From Mayamaea pseudoterrestris (Eukaryota > Bacillariophyta > Bacillariophyceae > Sellaphorales > Sellaphoraceae), in assembly GCA_027923505.1 (NCBI GenBank), contig BROI01000019.1:248001-312000 (forward strand): DNA of 64,000 nt. The letters are read 5' to 3'. The position numbers and the translations under genes were made by a program. Positions 1 to 9,009 of the stretch are shown here, one piece after another. The number at the start of each line of letters is the position of its first letter. Within the stretch, counting starts at the first letter, position 1. The notes beneath the pieces are model-generated. The model was not told where the DNA came from, ran no database searches, and saw nothing but the letters and a program-made list of their open reading frames with translations.

Positions 1-1739
1 CGCCCACGACGAGCACGGCAGCGTCCTTGACACCAGGATCAACGTATTCTCCTGCTGCTCCAACGCCCGCCAAGACTCCAACTCCAGTTCCAAACTTGGC
101 AGCGGCCATTGAAAGTACCTTGGAAGACTATTTAAAGTCGGGCGCCATTTCGCTTCCATCCATTGGACAGCTTGGATTGGATGCAACATACGCCAGCGAG
201 CATGAAAAGGAGGTGCAAGACTTTCGCAACTACTATCGACAGCAGTTGGAGCTTGTGCACTTGCAGGATGATTCGGACAAGCAGCAGCAAGGCAAGCTCG
301 AAACGACGCCGGAGGAGTTGGAAGGAGAAGTTGAAATGGAGCAGGAGGATTTTTCTGCAAACGCTCCAAACAACTTTTTGCAAAGCATTGAGAATGCACT
401 GGAAGCAAAGACTCCACAAAAGGCTGGCAAGATTGTTACTCCAGGCAAGGAAGAGGAGGAATCCATTACTGCTGTACAAGATGATGATGACGAAGAAGCT
501 GACTGCTTCACCCCCATTGACTTTTTGCAGCGAAACAATGACTCGGATTCCGATTCGGTCGTTTCCGGCTTGACCATTAACTCGGCCTTGACGAGAAAGA
601 TTATCGATGACTGCGAGCGCACCGTCATTACATTCTTTCACGAGGAGCAAGCCTTTGTTCGGCAGCAAATGGAAATGGACGAGCACATGAACGCATCCAG
701 CTCGTCGCACGTTGGCTCCATGAGCGAGGTTCAAAGCGTACAAATGCAGGCTGCCCTACAAGCGGAAAGCATGGCCAAGCAAATGAAGGAGATTTTGGAA
801 AAGTTTGAGCGAGACCAGGAGCAGGCGAGTGCGACGGATACTAGTGGCAGCGTTGCAACTTTGCACAAGAGTAAGGAGAGTCGGCCATATCCAACCAACA
901 ACGACAATGAGGACTGGGTTGTTTTATATGACTCGAACTTTGACCGCGAATATTACCACGAGCGTAACTCTGGTCGTACGCAGTGGGAGCCACCGTTGGA
1001 TGAGGACAGCATTGATTTGATCAGTGGTTCAGGCGAGGACGCCACTTCATCGGGTACGAGTCGTCAGCAGTCGGTCATGCTGGCCGACGCCGAGGTGGAA
1101 CCGCAAGTCAATGCAGCCAGTCGACCCGTTTCACGCATCGCCCTCTATCGCCGCAAGCGCCGTCGCCAGCGTCGGCGCCGCATATTGGCGGCGGGTGTAT
1201 TGATGGGTCTTTGTGCCGTTCTTGGCTCCGTTTGGGTTTATTACAATTCTGACTCAATGATTGCCAAGCGACTCAATATTTTGACGCAGAAGTATGTTCA
1301 GCCTCTGCTGGACAAGTACACGGGCAAAGAAAAGACGGCAGCCATGCTGGAAGAGTTGGCCCGAGAGGAAGCGGACCGCCTTCGCGTCGTCGCAGAGGAA
1401 GAAGAGCGTGTTGCCCGGGCCAAGGCGGAGGAGGAGCGTCGCTTACAGCTGGAACGTGAAGTAGCGGAACGCAAGGCGCGCGAGGAGGAAACCAAGCGTC
1501 TCAAGGCCGCTGCTGCTGCCGAGGAGCAACGACGCAAGAAGGAGCTTGCAGAGGCTGCGGCAGCCGAAAAGGCCAAGAAAGAGGCGGAGCTCTGGATTCA
1601 GCGTCAAGAGGAGGAGCTCAGACGCCCCGTGGGCTGCAACATTCCTTTGGCATACGCCTTTCATGGGAAGTGCCGTCGCTTGGCAAAGGCGAACCCAGTG
1701 TTTGACTTTCAAGGACTTGTAGAATCGATGCTTCAGTAA
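1..1739 (+). CDS. WW-domain single-pass membrane protein, 5' end off the window
   Basis: The reading frame is open from the first bases of the window, so the true start lies upstream; the first in-window start-like codon (27) is only a TTG. Counting from position 27, an acidic, Ser-rich N-terminal half leads to a WW domain at about residues 295-323 (first Trp in EDWVVLYD, second in RTQWEPP). A Ser-rich linker follows, then an Arg/Lys cluster, one membrane segment at about 384-406 (ILAAGVLMGLCAVLG), and a long charged Ala/Glu/Arg coiled coil at about 440-530. The C-terminus is short and Cys-containing (PVGCNIPL, HGKCRRL). WW domains bind proline-rich ligands, so this is likely a membrane-tethered adaptor; the partner and membrane are unknown. 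The basic cluster before the membrane segment suggests the WW side faces the cytosol, which is inference. Confidence 0.8.
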   Translation, partial: PTTSTAASLTPGSTYSPAAPTPAKTPTPVPNLAAAIESTLEDYLKSGAISLPSIGQLGLDATYASEHEKEVQDFRNYYRQQLELVHLQDDSDKQQQGKLETTPEELEGEVEMEQEDFSANAPNNFLQSIENALEAKTPQKAGKIVTPGKEEEESITAVQDDDDEEADCFTPIDFLQRNNDSDSDSVVSGLTINSALTRKIIDDCERTVITFFHEEQAFVRQQMEMDEHMNASSSSHVGSMSEVQSVQMQAALQAESMAKQMKEILEKFERDQEQASATDTSGSVATLHKSKESRPYPTNNDNEDWVVLYDSNFDREYYHERNSGRTQWEPPLDEDSIDLISGSGEDATSSGTSRQQSVMLADAEVEPQVNAASRPVSRIALYRRKRRRQRRRRILAAGVLMGLCAVLGSVWVYYNSDSMIAKRLNILTQKYVQPLLDKYTGKEKTAAMLEELAREEADRLRVVAEEEERVARAKAEEERRLQLEREVAERKAREEETKRLKAAAAAEEQRRKKELAEAAAAEKAKKEAELWIQRQEEELRRPVGCNIPLAYAFHGKCRRLAKANPVFDFQGLVESMLQ

Positions 1740-2060
1740 CTCCTCGGTTTCGCTTACTACCAAATCCCACGAACAGAGCAAAAGCTCGTGCAAAACGAGT
1801 AAACGAATCAGACTGCTAGCAATCAAAGCGCTACCGGTACCACAATGGATCAGCGGAATTATTATATCGTCGACTTTTGCATACCTGCGACGATTATCTG
1901 TGTGTGGAAAAGGCTAATAACATACAAAGTACAGTTAAAATCAAATATAAATAATGATGAGAGTTTCATTTGCTCCGTGCGGTCTCATACTGAATGCGTG
2001 CGGTTCCCAGTTTTATGCAACCTCTTACTTCTTTATATCGAGCCCTTCACTTTAAAGAAT
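1740..2060. other. Convergent intergenic spacer
   Basis: The 321 bases lie between two convergent genes and must hold both 3' ends. The sequence is AT-rich, with TTATATCG-like and AAATATAAATAATG-like stretches that could serve 3' end formation. No RNA gene, repeat or credible ORF was seen. Confidence 0.4.
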
Positions 2061-3122
2061 CTAATAGGTGAGCTCAACCTTTGAAACGCGGAAAGAACCA
2101 CGAATAGAAATAAAAGGTGTTGCAATCAGCAGGCATGGGGTCCAGTTATCAATGCGCTTGGCCCGCTTGTCGTAGGCCACTCCAGCGGTGTATGCCACAA
2201 GGCTACCATCAACATACCACTTCCGACCAAACTCTTCACAACGAATAACAGAGCCCTGATAAATTGATTGAACGGGTATGTGAAAAGCTTTCGTGTAATG
2301 CGAGTCTGGCCTTTTATAGACCACGCTAAGTTTCGAACTGTCCAAACCGATTGAGTTTTTGACAAAGCCAACTCCTTGGCCTTCTTTCTTGTGACAAAAG
2401 TGGCCTCTCGCTTTGTAGGAAGCCCAGCCTACTGATGCGTAATCAAAATTTTCGAGAATGATTTCATAGGATTTGATGCGACGCTCGTGGCCGCAGCGCT
2501 CTTGCGTTAAAGTAAATGTTGCAAATTTCTCTGGGCTATGGACAGAATTGTACGACATACTACTAGCCACAACCTCTCCAATGTCACCCAATTTATCGAT
2601 ATAACAGACATGGTTTGGATAAAGACTGGACGTCATCTGATAGTACTCCACCATTCGATAGAAGCGATCGGTCATAGATTCTGAGTTGTCTCCCGCAAAT
2701 GCTGGTGGCGAGGCAACTACCAGAGAAAGCGGTGTTTCGCATTCTTTATCAAGCAAATAGTCAATCATTGGCTTCCAGAGTTCGTAGGGTTGATTGATAA
2801 AGAAATTGCCTTCATTATCCTTTGGCAAACTCTCATCCCACCGACCACTAAACTGAGCCGCAAGCAACGACCCCTCTACCGACGTTAACGTTCGACGAAG
2901 TATCTGCATTTTGGTCCCCATCACATTCAAACAAAGAACATCGCTAGAGTCTCCAAGTGGAGGGCGCTCAAACGTTAGGACTCTCTCCCTCTCATCATCA
3001 AGCATTCGCTCACGTTCATCGAGCTCTTTCTCCCGCAAGCACAAGCGTTCCACATATTTTTGATGACTTGCGTTACCATTATCGTCTTCCACAACCGCAA
3101 TCTTAAAGTCTGATTCTCCCAT
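2061..3122 (-). CDS. BTB/POZ (KCTD/T1-like) domain protein
   Basis: The chosen start is the ATG at 3122 (MGESDFKIAV), giving 353 residues. The frame stays open upstream to 3263, but those 47 residues look like translated 5' untranslated sequence. A short charged coiled coil (about residues 22-45, rich in RERE) leads into a T1/BTB fold at about 58-125: VLCLNVMGTKMQILRRTL is the typical first strand and helix, and FINQPYELWKPMIDYLLD the conserved end. KCTD proteins often act as Cullin-3 adaptors or oligomerisation modules. The C-terminal 200 residues are unrecognised; they are beta-rich, with Gly and aromatic spacing loosely like a SPRY or concanavalin fold, so a ligand-binding domain is possible. 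Function is not established. Confidence 0.8.
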   Translation of the reverse strand: MGESDFKIAVVEDDNGNASHQKYVERLCLREKELDERERMLDDERERVLTFERPPLGDSSDVLCLNVMGTKMQILRRTLTSVEGSLLAAQFSGRWDESLPKDNEGNFFINQPYELWKPMIDYLLDKECETPLSLVVASPPAFAGDNSESMTDRFYRMVEYYQMTSSLYPNHVCYIDKLGDIGEVVASSMSYNSVHSPEKFATFTLTQERCGHERRIKSYEIILENFDYASVGWASYKARGHFCHKKEGQGVGFVKNSIGLDSSKLSVVYKRPDSHYTKAFHIPVQSIYQGSVIRCEEFGRKWYVDGSLVAYTAGVAYDKRAKRIDNWTPCLLIATPFISIRGSFRVSKVELTY

Positions 3123-3419
3123 AATTTTGATGAGTTTGGTAGTTAGCAGAATAAGTGTATGAGCCTGCCGAGAAAGATCATCGTGGACGGGGTGATGGTG
3201 AACATGAAAGCGTGTTGCGAGCGCAGCTGAAGCAGCCACATAAAGCGCGAGTGAATATTGCACCGTGGGACCGGGGTCTGACCTGGCTGCGTGGCAGATC
3301 CAATGTAACTAGCGCTGCACCTGGATTGTTAGCACTAATTCTCAGTTGAACAAAGAATAAGTGCAGCTGTGGGAATAGCACAGATGGGAACCCACCGAAT
3401 GGGGGCTGCTGAAACATGA

Positions 3420-5250
3420 ACTCATAATAATATGTGCTTGAAACAAACTGGGAGCCACAGAGGGTGATTACCTTGGTGCTGCACTGCGAACGAGACTGGG
3501 TCCTGCACAAGGCAACTCACTGGATTTGTCGCTTATATCACTCGATGGCATACTTGATGGCATGCTGCTGGGATAAGTGCTGGAAGACAAACTGGGAGCC
3601 ACAGAGGGTGATAAGCTTGGTGCAACACTGGGAAGGAGTCTAGTCCTGCGCCAAGTTGTGACCTGGGACATCCGAAATTTGAAAGTAACCTGGATGTTAA
3701 CAGCTCATGGTGCGACATTTCCGATTATCAACGCGTCTGTCCGCAACGCATGTCAATGGCGCGTCCGGCGCGAAGAGTTGCACCCGCGCCGGCAAGCATC
3801 CACATTCGCCAATGAAATTGGCGATCGTCTTAAGATGCGTCTTAAGACGCGTCTTAAGACCCGTCTTAAATTAAGACCCGTCTTAAAATATATACAGAGA
3901 CGAAGATAAGTTTATCTTCGAGAAACGTCTTAAGACGCGTCTCAATTCCAGACGCGTCTTAAACGATCTTAAGGCTAAATATTTCGCATTCTGCGAAGCA
4001 CGAGTCAGAGTTCCCACGCCAGCCGATCCATTGTTGGCACGCGCGGGTCCTTATCCGTTGACACTGGGAATCGATCGCCAAAATTAGCGCGCCAACCTGA
4101 GAACCGATACGATTGCCTGTTTTCACATGTCCCTGGCTTGTCGCTTGAATCACTTCTTGATGGCAAACTTGATGGTAAGCTGCCAGGATGAGTGCTGGGA
4201 GACAAACTGGGAGCCACAGAAGGGGACAAGCTTGGTACTGCACTAGGAAGGATACTACTAGGCCCTGCGCTAGGTGAGGCATTGGGCTTGGCGCTTGGTG
4301 TTGCACTGGGAAGAAGAGTGGGTCCTATGCTAGATGTCTCACTGGGCTTGGCACTTGGTCACTTGATGGCACACTTGATGGCATACTGCAGGGATGAGTG
4401 CTGGGAGACCAATCGGGAGCCACAGAGGGGGGCAGCTTGGTGCTGCTCTGGGAAGAAGAGTGTGTCCTGCGCTAGCGCACTGGGTTTTGTGCTTGGGTCA
4501 CAAACTTGATTTAATGCTGCTGGGATGAGTGCTGAGAGACAAACTGGGAGCCACAGAGAATGACAAGCTTGGTGCTGCACGGGAAGGAGACTGGGACTTG
4601 TGCAAGGCAACTCATTGCACTTGTTGCTTGAATATGTCAAGCAGCTGGAGTGAGTGCTCGGAAACAAGTTAAGAGTAACTGGGAGAGGACATGCTTGCAG
4701 CGCTAGGTGACACACTGGGTTTGGCGCTTGGGTCACTTGATGGCATGCTGCTGAGATGAGAGTGCTGGGCGACATAAAGGAGTTTGCAGGGTGAAACATT
4801 GGTGCTGTACTGGGTAGGAGACTGGGTTTGCGCAAGGCAACTCACTAGACTTGTTGTTTGAATCACTTGAATCACTTGATGGCAAGCAGCTGGGGTGAGT
4901 GGTTGGAGACATACTAGGAGCCAAAGAGGGTAAGGAGCTTGGTACTGCACTGGGACATTTGATGGCACGCTGTTGGGGTGAGTAAGTGCTGGGAGACAAC
5001 TGAGAGCCACAGAGTGACAAGCCTGGCGCTGCACTGGGAAGGAGATTGGGCTTTGCGTTTGATGACACAATGGGCTTGGTGCTGGAATGACTTGATGACA
5101 CACTTGATGAAAAGCTACTTGGTTGAGTGCTGGGAGACAGGACATACAGGGAACCACAGAGGATGACAAGCTTGGTGACAAGAAGTTGTAACATACTTGA
5201 TGCATTATGAAGAAGGCACAACTTTAAGGGCATGCCCTTGAGCTGCCTCA
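3420..5250 (-). pseudogene. Decayed Pro-Ser repeat coding region (diatom-type PSxxPS repeats)
   Basis: A sequence of about 30 bases beginning near GTGCTGGGAGACAAACTGG recurs near 3432, 3577, 4191, 4399, 4527, 4763, 4899, 4986 and 5127, at irregular spacings of roughly 90-610 bases, always in the same orientation. Read on the minus strand it encodes runs such as PSVAPSLSPS, THPSCLPSSDSSD and KSSELPCA. The frame is interrupted repeatedly, so only fragments such as 4733-5251 and 4005-4229 stay open. PSxxPS repeats are typical of secreted or cell-surface proteins of diatoms. I read this as the remains of one repetitive gene, or of a repeat array that once coded. No intact start, signal peptide or unique domain was found beside it. 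A foldback sequence interrupts the array between about 3660 and 4125. Confidence 0.55.
3818..4081. repeat. Foldback/palindromic insertion with CGTCTTAAGACG tandem units
   Basis: A 12-base unit close to CGTCTTAAGACG, itself palindromic, is repeated about five times from 3826 to 3888 and again around 3925-3970. Between these arms lies a 20-base hairpin at 3901-3920: nine-base arms CGAAGATAA and TTATCTTCG around a two-base loop. Flanking ten-base inverted matches, TTGGCGATCG (3818-3827) and CGATCGCCAA (4072-4081), could be remnants of terminal inverted repeats. The block sits inside the Pro-Ser repeat array and breaks its periodicity, so it looks inserted. A small non-autonomous foldback/MITE-like element is the best guess; no target-site duplication was identified. 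Confidence 0.45.
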
Positions 5251-5708
5251 TTCAGCATTTTTTGTGCTTACAAGGCTAATTGTTTGTGCTTACTTGCAAG
5301 AATGCTTAAACATGCCTGCAAGTCCATGCCCAGTGAAAGTGTAGCTCTGGTCATGCTACGATACCAGTAGATGCTCGTGTGGGTCTGCTTTGTGCGCAAG
5401 TAGCGCTAAGACACGACCGTTAAAGAGTCGTTACACGTCTGGGGGCAACGGAAATGAGCACGGGTGATTTCTACAGCGTGAGTACTGAAAACGTGTTCCG
5501 CGCGCCGGCAATTTCACTTTGCGCCAAGGGAAGGGACCGTTCTGACTCTGATCGAGTCAGACCGAACTGGTCACACTAAGACATTTGCTCGACTTTTGAC
5601 CACCATCATCCCATCATATTCTCCTTGCACGACCATAAAGTTCATAGCTGCTCACCGTTTAGCTAGTTTATTCTTTGGAATTTTGGACGAGGAGCTAAAC
5701 GTAAAAAC
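5251..5708. other. Spacer upstream of LTO1
   Basis: The 458 bases separate the decayed repeats from LTO1 and should contain its promoter. The one clear structure is a short inverted repeat, CTGACTC/GAGTCAG, around 5551-5569 with a five-base loop. No RNA gene or credible ORF was seen. Confidence 0.35.
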
Positions 5709-6341
5709 ATGCCAAGCGATAATGTGGTAGATGATTATGACAATCCTCCTCGGCGCGCCACCAAGAAGGAGGAAACGGATGCCGACGACCCTTGGGACAC
5801 TCTCTGCATTGACCCACATGCTTCCTACTTGGAGCAGGGTCGAATGGAAGGCAGCCAAGCTGGTCGCGACAGTGGTTATCAGGCAGGCTACGACATGGGC
5901 CGAGTCACGGCGGTTGACGTTGGATTGGAGCTTGGTTTCATACAAGGCATTGTTTCGAGTTTGACTGCTGGCAATGGCGACGCATCATCATCATCTTCTT
6001 CTTCGACTACAATGAGTCAACGAGCAGAAAGAACAATACGAGAGCTGCAAGACCTTATAAGTGATTTCCCAACTGTTGATCAAGTTTTTCGAGAGCAGGA
6101 ACGCGAGCGACAACGAGAGTTGGCCGACGAGGAGGTCGACGACTCGGAGCGACCCAGCGACTCGCGCAGTGTCCGAGTCGAGATTCAACGAATTCGAGCC
6201 AAGTTCAAGCTATTAACAGTTCAGCTTGGATGTCCTCATTTGTCGTTAAAGCAAGTCATGGATGATGCAGCGGACACGCTGGAAGTCCACACTGCGGATG
6301 GAGATGGAGAGGGAAACAACAATCAGACCTCTGAATGGTAA
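5709..6341 (+). CDS. LTO1: LTO1/ORAOV1-like Yae1-family adaptor (deca-GX3 motif)
   Basis: A 210-residue protein. At about residues 38-80 it carries the Yae1/Lto1 signature, in which Gly or a small residue returns every fourth position: LEQGRMEGSQAGRDSGYQAG, then YDMGRVTAVDVGLELGFIQG. In yeast and human cells, Yae1-Lto1 links the cytosolic iron-sulfur targeting complex to the ABC protein Rli1/ABCE1, which is needed for ribosome recycling and biogenesis. A Ser run (about 92-99) and an Arg/Glu-rich helical part follow. The protein ends in SEW; LTO1 proteins usually end in a Trp that docks on the iron-sulfur targeting complex, which supports LTO1 over YAE1. The gene converges on the methyltransferase at 6411 with only 69 bases between stops. 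Confidence 0.8.
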   Translation: MPSDNVVDDYDNPPRRATKKEETDADDPWDTLCIDPHASYLEQGRMEGSQAGRDSGYQAGYDMGRVTAVDVGLELGFIQGIVSSLTAGNGDASSSSSSSTTMSQRAERTIRELQDLISDFPTVDQVFREQERERQRELADEEVDDSERPSDSRSVRVEIQRIRAKFKLLTVQLGCPHLSLKQVMDDAADTLEVHTADGDGEGNNNQTSEW

Positions 6342-6410
6342 AACAATGCTTTTAACAAGTAAAATATACAACACGTATAAGATCTAAATACGTGCGAAAG
6401 TACTGCACTG

Positions 6411-7700
6411 TCATCTCTCTTCGTCAACGTCATCGTTGCTGTCGTCGTCTTTTCCGTCCTGCTCTGCATCTGAACTCTGGATATTCGACAATTGCTGCTG
6501 CTGCTGCTGCTCCAACAGTCCAATCCACATGACACGAGCCTTGACGTCATAGGTTTGATCGGCATCAATACAGACTCCGCTGCCAGTAAACTTTGGCAAC
6601 CGCCGACTCATCCAGGCGACGCGAGCATGCTGCGGCAAGGCAGCTTTGAGGCGTTGGTTGAGTTGCCGCTCAAAGTCATGGACAAAACGCTGGGAATCGG
6701 ATACCAGTACCACGGGAGGTTTCGACAAGAGTCGCGCTTCGACGCATCGTTGAATGACTTGCTCCGCCAGCTGATCATTGTACAAGACGTCAGCTACAAT
6801 CATTACATCACATTCAGGCAGTGGATGGTGCTTGTGATTGTACAAGTCCAATACTTGCGTCGATATTATTGATTGCAAGTTAGCCTGCGTGGCGCCATAC
6901 TCGAGTAGCTGCAGGGTCGTTGGATGAACGTCCGTCGCAATCACTTTCGTGGCGCCAAGCATGGCGGCCGCTTGGGCTTCCACGCCAACGCCGGCGCCAA
7001 GGACGAGCACCGTCCTGTTGCGAACGGACAAGAGTTCGTGTTGCTGAAGCAGCAGTTCCTGAACGGCAACGACGCTTCCCGGCCATGTGACTAGACCAAA
7101 TGGATCAAGCATTTGTTGCTGTTGCTGTTGCTGTTGTCTATTGCTACTTCTCGTCTTGTTTTGATTCGCTCGCGCCGCTTTGCCATGGTGCGTCTTGGTC
7201 AATGCCAATCCTTGCTGCTGGACTTGCCAGTAGGTTTCCACGACGGCTGCTGGCTTTTCCCACTCCCAGACGGTCACTGAAAAGTCGCTCGATACGTTGA
7301 CGTCGCGCGAGCGAATGCGGGCCTGCTTGGGGCTTTGGTGCGGCGATTCGACGGAAATGGTGCGTGAGATGCGAGGAGGCTGCTCCTGTATTATTGATGA
7401 TTCGTCTTGTATGCCATTATCTTCTTCACCATTGCTCTGAGTATATTCATTATCGTCCATAGGCGAAGGTTCAGCCATGGACACGGCGGCATCTTTTCTT
7501 GGTAAGTCAAGAAAGTTTGCTTTGGTGCGATGAGTATTGGCTCCATGACAGATGTTTCGTTGTCGTTTGATGATATTTATCGGTCGTCGCTTGTAATGCA
7601 TAATATTCCAAGTCCAAGCATTCAGACAATATGGACAATACGAGAGCCAGAGAGCATAAAATAGCCGTATTCGACGCGTGGCTGAAGAGGAGAGCGCCAT
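6411..7700 (-). CDS. METTL21-type (Methyltransf_16) lysine methyltransferase with secretory/plastid-like presequence
   Basis: A 429-residue SAM-dependent methyltransferase. The Rossmann motif I is VLVLGAGVGVEAQAAA at about residues 229-245, followed by an acidic strand end (VIATDVHP, about 254) and the post-I region DVMIVADVLYN at about 291-301. The preceding DPFGLVTWPGS matches the segment that leads into the fold in METTL21/nicotinamide-methyltransferase-like enzymes, which mostly methylate lysine on chaperones and translation factors. The N-terminus has a hydrophobic stretch (LFYALWLSYCPYCLNA) followed by WTWN and then basic residues. This resembles the signal peptide plus transit peptide with an aromatic residue after the cleavage site used for plastid import in diatoms. 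Gln runs (about 188-195 and near 405) come from CAG/CTG-type repeats. Substrate unknown; plastid location is inference. Confidence 0.75.
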   Translation of the reverse strand: MALSSSATRRIRLFYALWLSYCPYCLNAWTWNIMHYKRRPINIIKRQRNICHGANTHRTKANFLDLPRKDAAVSMAEPSPMDDNEYTQSNGEEDNGIQDESSIIQEQPPRISRTISVESPHQSPKQARIRSRDVNVSSDFSVTVWEWEKPAAVVETYWQVQQQGLALTKTHHGKAARANQNKTRSSNRQQQQQQQQMLDPFGLVTWPGSVVAVQELLLQQHELLSVRNRTVLVLGAGVGVEAQAAAMLGATKVIATDVHPTTLQLLEYGATQANLQSIISTQVLDLYNHKHHPLPECDVMIVADVLYNDQLAEQVIQRCVEARLLSKPPVVLVSDSQRFVHDFERQLNQRLKAALPQHARVAWMSRRLPKFTGSGVCIDADQTYDVKARVMWIGLLEQQQQQQLSNIQSSDAEQDGKDDDSNDDVDEER

Positions 7701-7881
7701 GGTTGGAAGGATGAAACATCATCGCACGGATGTGATCGTCGTTGCTTTTGATTCTGCCGTCGCACCGAGTACCGTAAAAAGTCGTTCCGGTAATGGCAAC
7801 GAAACGCGAAATTCTCCTCGACGCGACCACAAACCGTACCAAAGAGCGAGATGTGAGCCTGCGCTCGTCCATGAGTAATCT
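7701..7881. promoter_or_regulatory. Divergent promoter between methyltransferase and glycosyltransferase-like gene
   Basis: The 181 bases separate two divergent start codons (7700 minus, 7882 plus), so promoters for both genes must lie here or overlap the coding ends. No clear TATA box was found on either strand. Confidence 0.4.
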
Positions 7882-9009
7882 ATGAAGCCACTACACTCCA
7901 AACGGGCCTTGCTGTTTCATCAAACAATCCTACTTGGAATTGCGGTGCAAATCTTCCTTTTTGCAGCCGCTTCCTGGTACAGCTTGTCAGCGTCGTCCCA
8001 TGATGGCAGCAACGAACAACCGACGCATCTCCTCATGGAACGATTTCTTCGCAAACCATTAAACATGGAGCAGCAAATAGATGAAGCTTCCATGGGAACC
8101 AATCATACACTCAGCAATTTTGTCCATGCCGTCTCTCCACTCGCTGGATTGATTCGAAGCTACCCAAACTCGATGCATCACGACCCCTATCAAAAGCGAC
8201 GCTGTCTAGCCTTTACGGCCGTACCCAAGGAAGTCAGCAAGCTATTTGACGCTATTGAAAAGGATTTACTGAGTGATCAGCGTCTATCCAGCATTCTTGA
8301 CTGCATTCACGTGACAATTCCCGATCGATCCATGCGATACAGCACCAATGTCTACCCGTCGACGCGTCAGTTGCAGCAATTGGCGGGCAAAGATCCGCGC
8401 ATTATCATTACGCGGACATCCTTTGACTATGGACCAATGACGCGATATCTTGGTCCATTGCATTACGAAAAGAATGACTTCTCTACAATGATACTGTTTG
8501 ACGTTGACACCGACTTGTCGCAACTGTTGCATAGACCGCATCACGACTTGGCGCTGCTATATTTGGCCGCCGAGTCCATTGACAGGCGAGCCATGTGGTG
8601 CTGGCAGGGTGAAAACTTTGTCATTGACAATGAAAACGTTGTGCATCCAGCCTGGGATACCTTTGCGTTGCATCAAGTGACTAGACTTGCTGATAACGAG
8701 CATGCTGCTGCAAGTGTTGGTAACATAAAAGACGACGCATCAATCAACAGCAACAATAACGCGACAGCTTCTTCCTTGGCATACAATGAATGCCATTTTT
8801 GTCGTGGCGTTGGTGGCTTGGTGTTCAAGCCGCTGCATTTCAGAGACTTTTGGTGGAACCAATCCGACTACCACGAATCTTGCTTTTGGGACGATGATCG
8901 GTGGGTTTCCTATCAAATGGAGCGCCAACACGTTCCGTTGAAAGTGTTGCACTATAACGCCACAAAGCAAATGCAATTGGCGATGAGCAGTAATGTTAAT
9001 AATAGCTAA
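7882..9009 (+). CDS. Glycosyltransferase-like type II membrane protein
   Basis: A 375-residue frame with a short basic head (MKPLHSKRALLFHQ) and one signal-anchor segment at about residues 14-37 (TILLGIAVQIFLFAAASWYS), the layout of Golgi type II enzymes. The lumenal part has a strand ending in an Asp-x-Asp motif, MILFDVDTD (about 205-213), like the metal- and nucleotide-sugar-binding DxD of GT-A enzymes. Further on come GGLVFKP and CFWDDDRWVSY (about 333-343), where an acidic pair near the acceptor site is expected. A CxxC (ECHFCRG) lies between. Assignment to a glycosyltransferase fold is by motif order only; no CAZy family is claimed. The stop at 9007 is suspicious, because the same frame stays open immediately after it to 9831. 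Confidence 0.6.
   Translation: MKPLHSKRALLFHQTILLGIAVQIFLFAAASWYSLSASSHDGSNEQPTHLLMERFLRKPLNMEQQIDEASMGTNHTLSNFVHAVSPLAGLIRSYPNSMHHDPYQKRRCLAFTAVPKEVSKLFDAIEKDLLSDQRLSSILDCIHVTIPDRSMRYSTNVYPSTRQLQQLAGKDPRIIITRTSFDYGPMTRYLGPLHYEKNDFSTMILFDVDTDLSQLLHRPHHDLALLYLAAESIDRRAMWCWQGENFVIDNENVVHPAWDTFALHQVTRLADNEHAAASVGNIKDDASINSNNNATASSLAYNECHFCRGVGGLVFKPLHFRDFWWNQSDYHESCFWDDDRWVSYQMERQHVPLKVLHYNATKQMQLAMSSNVNNS

Noticed and set aside
3123-3263. Longer N-terminus of the BTB protein (start at 3263)
   Set aside because: The extra 47 residues are His-rich and unlike the body, and a clean ATG at 3122 begins the conserved-looking part.
3826-3972. CRISPR-like short repeats
   Set aside because: Units are palindromic and nearly contiguous with no unique spacers, and the genome is eukaryotic.
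5551-5569. Transcription terminator at the CTGACTC/GAGTCAG hairpin
   Set aside because: Intrinsic hairpin terminators are bacterial; there is no T run and no gene ending here.
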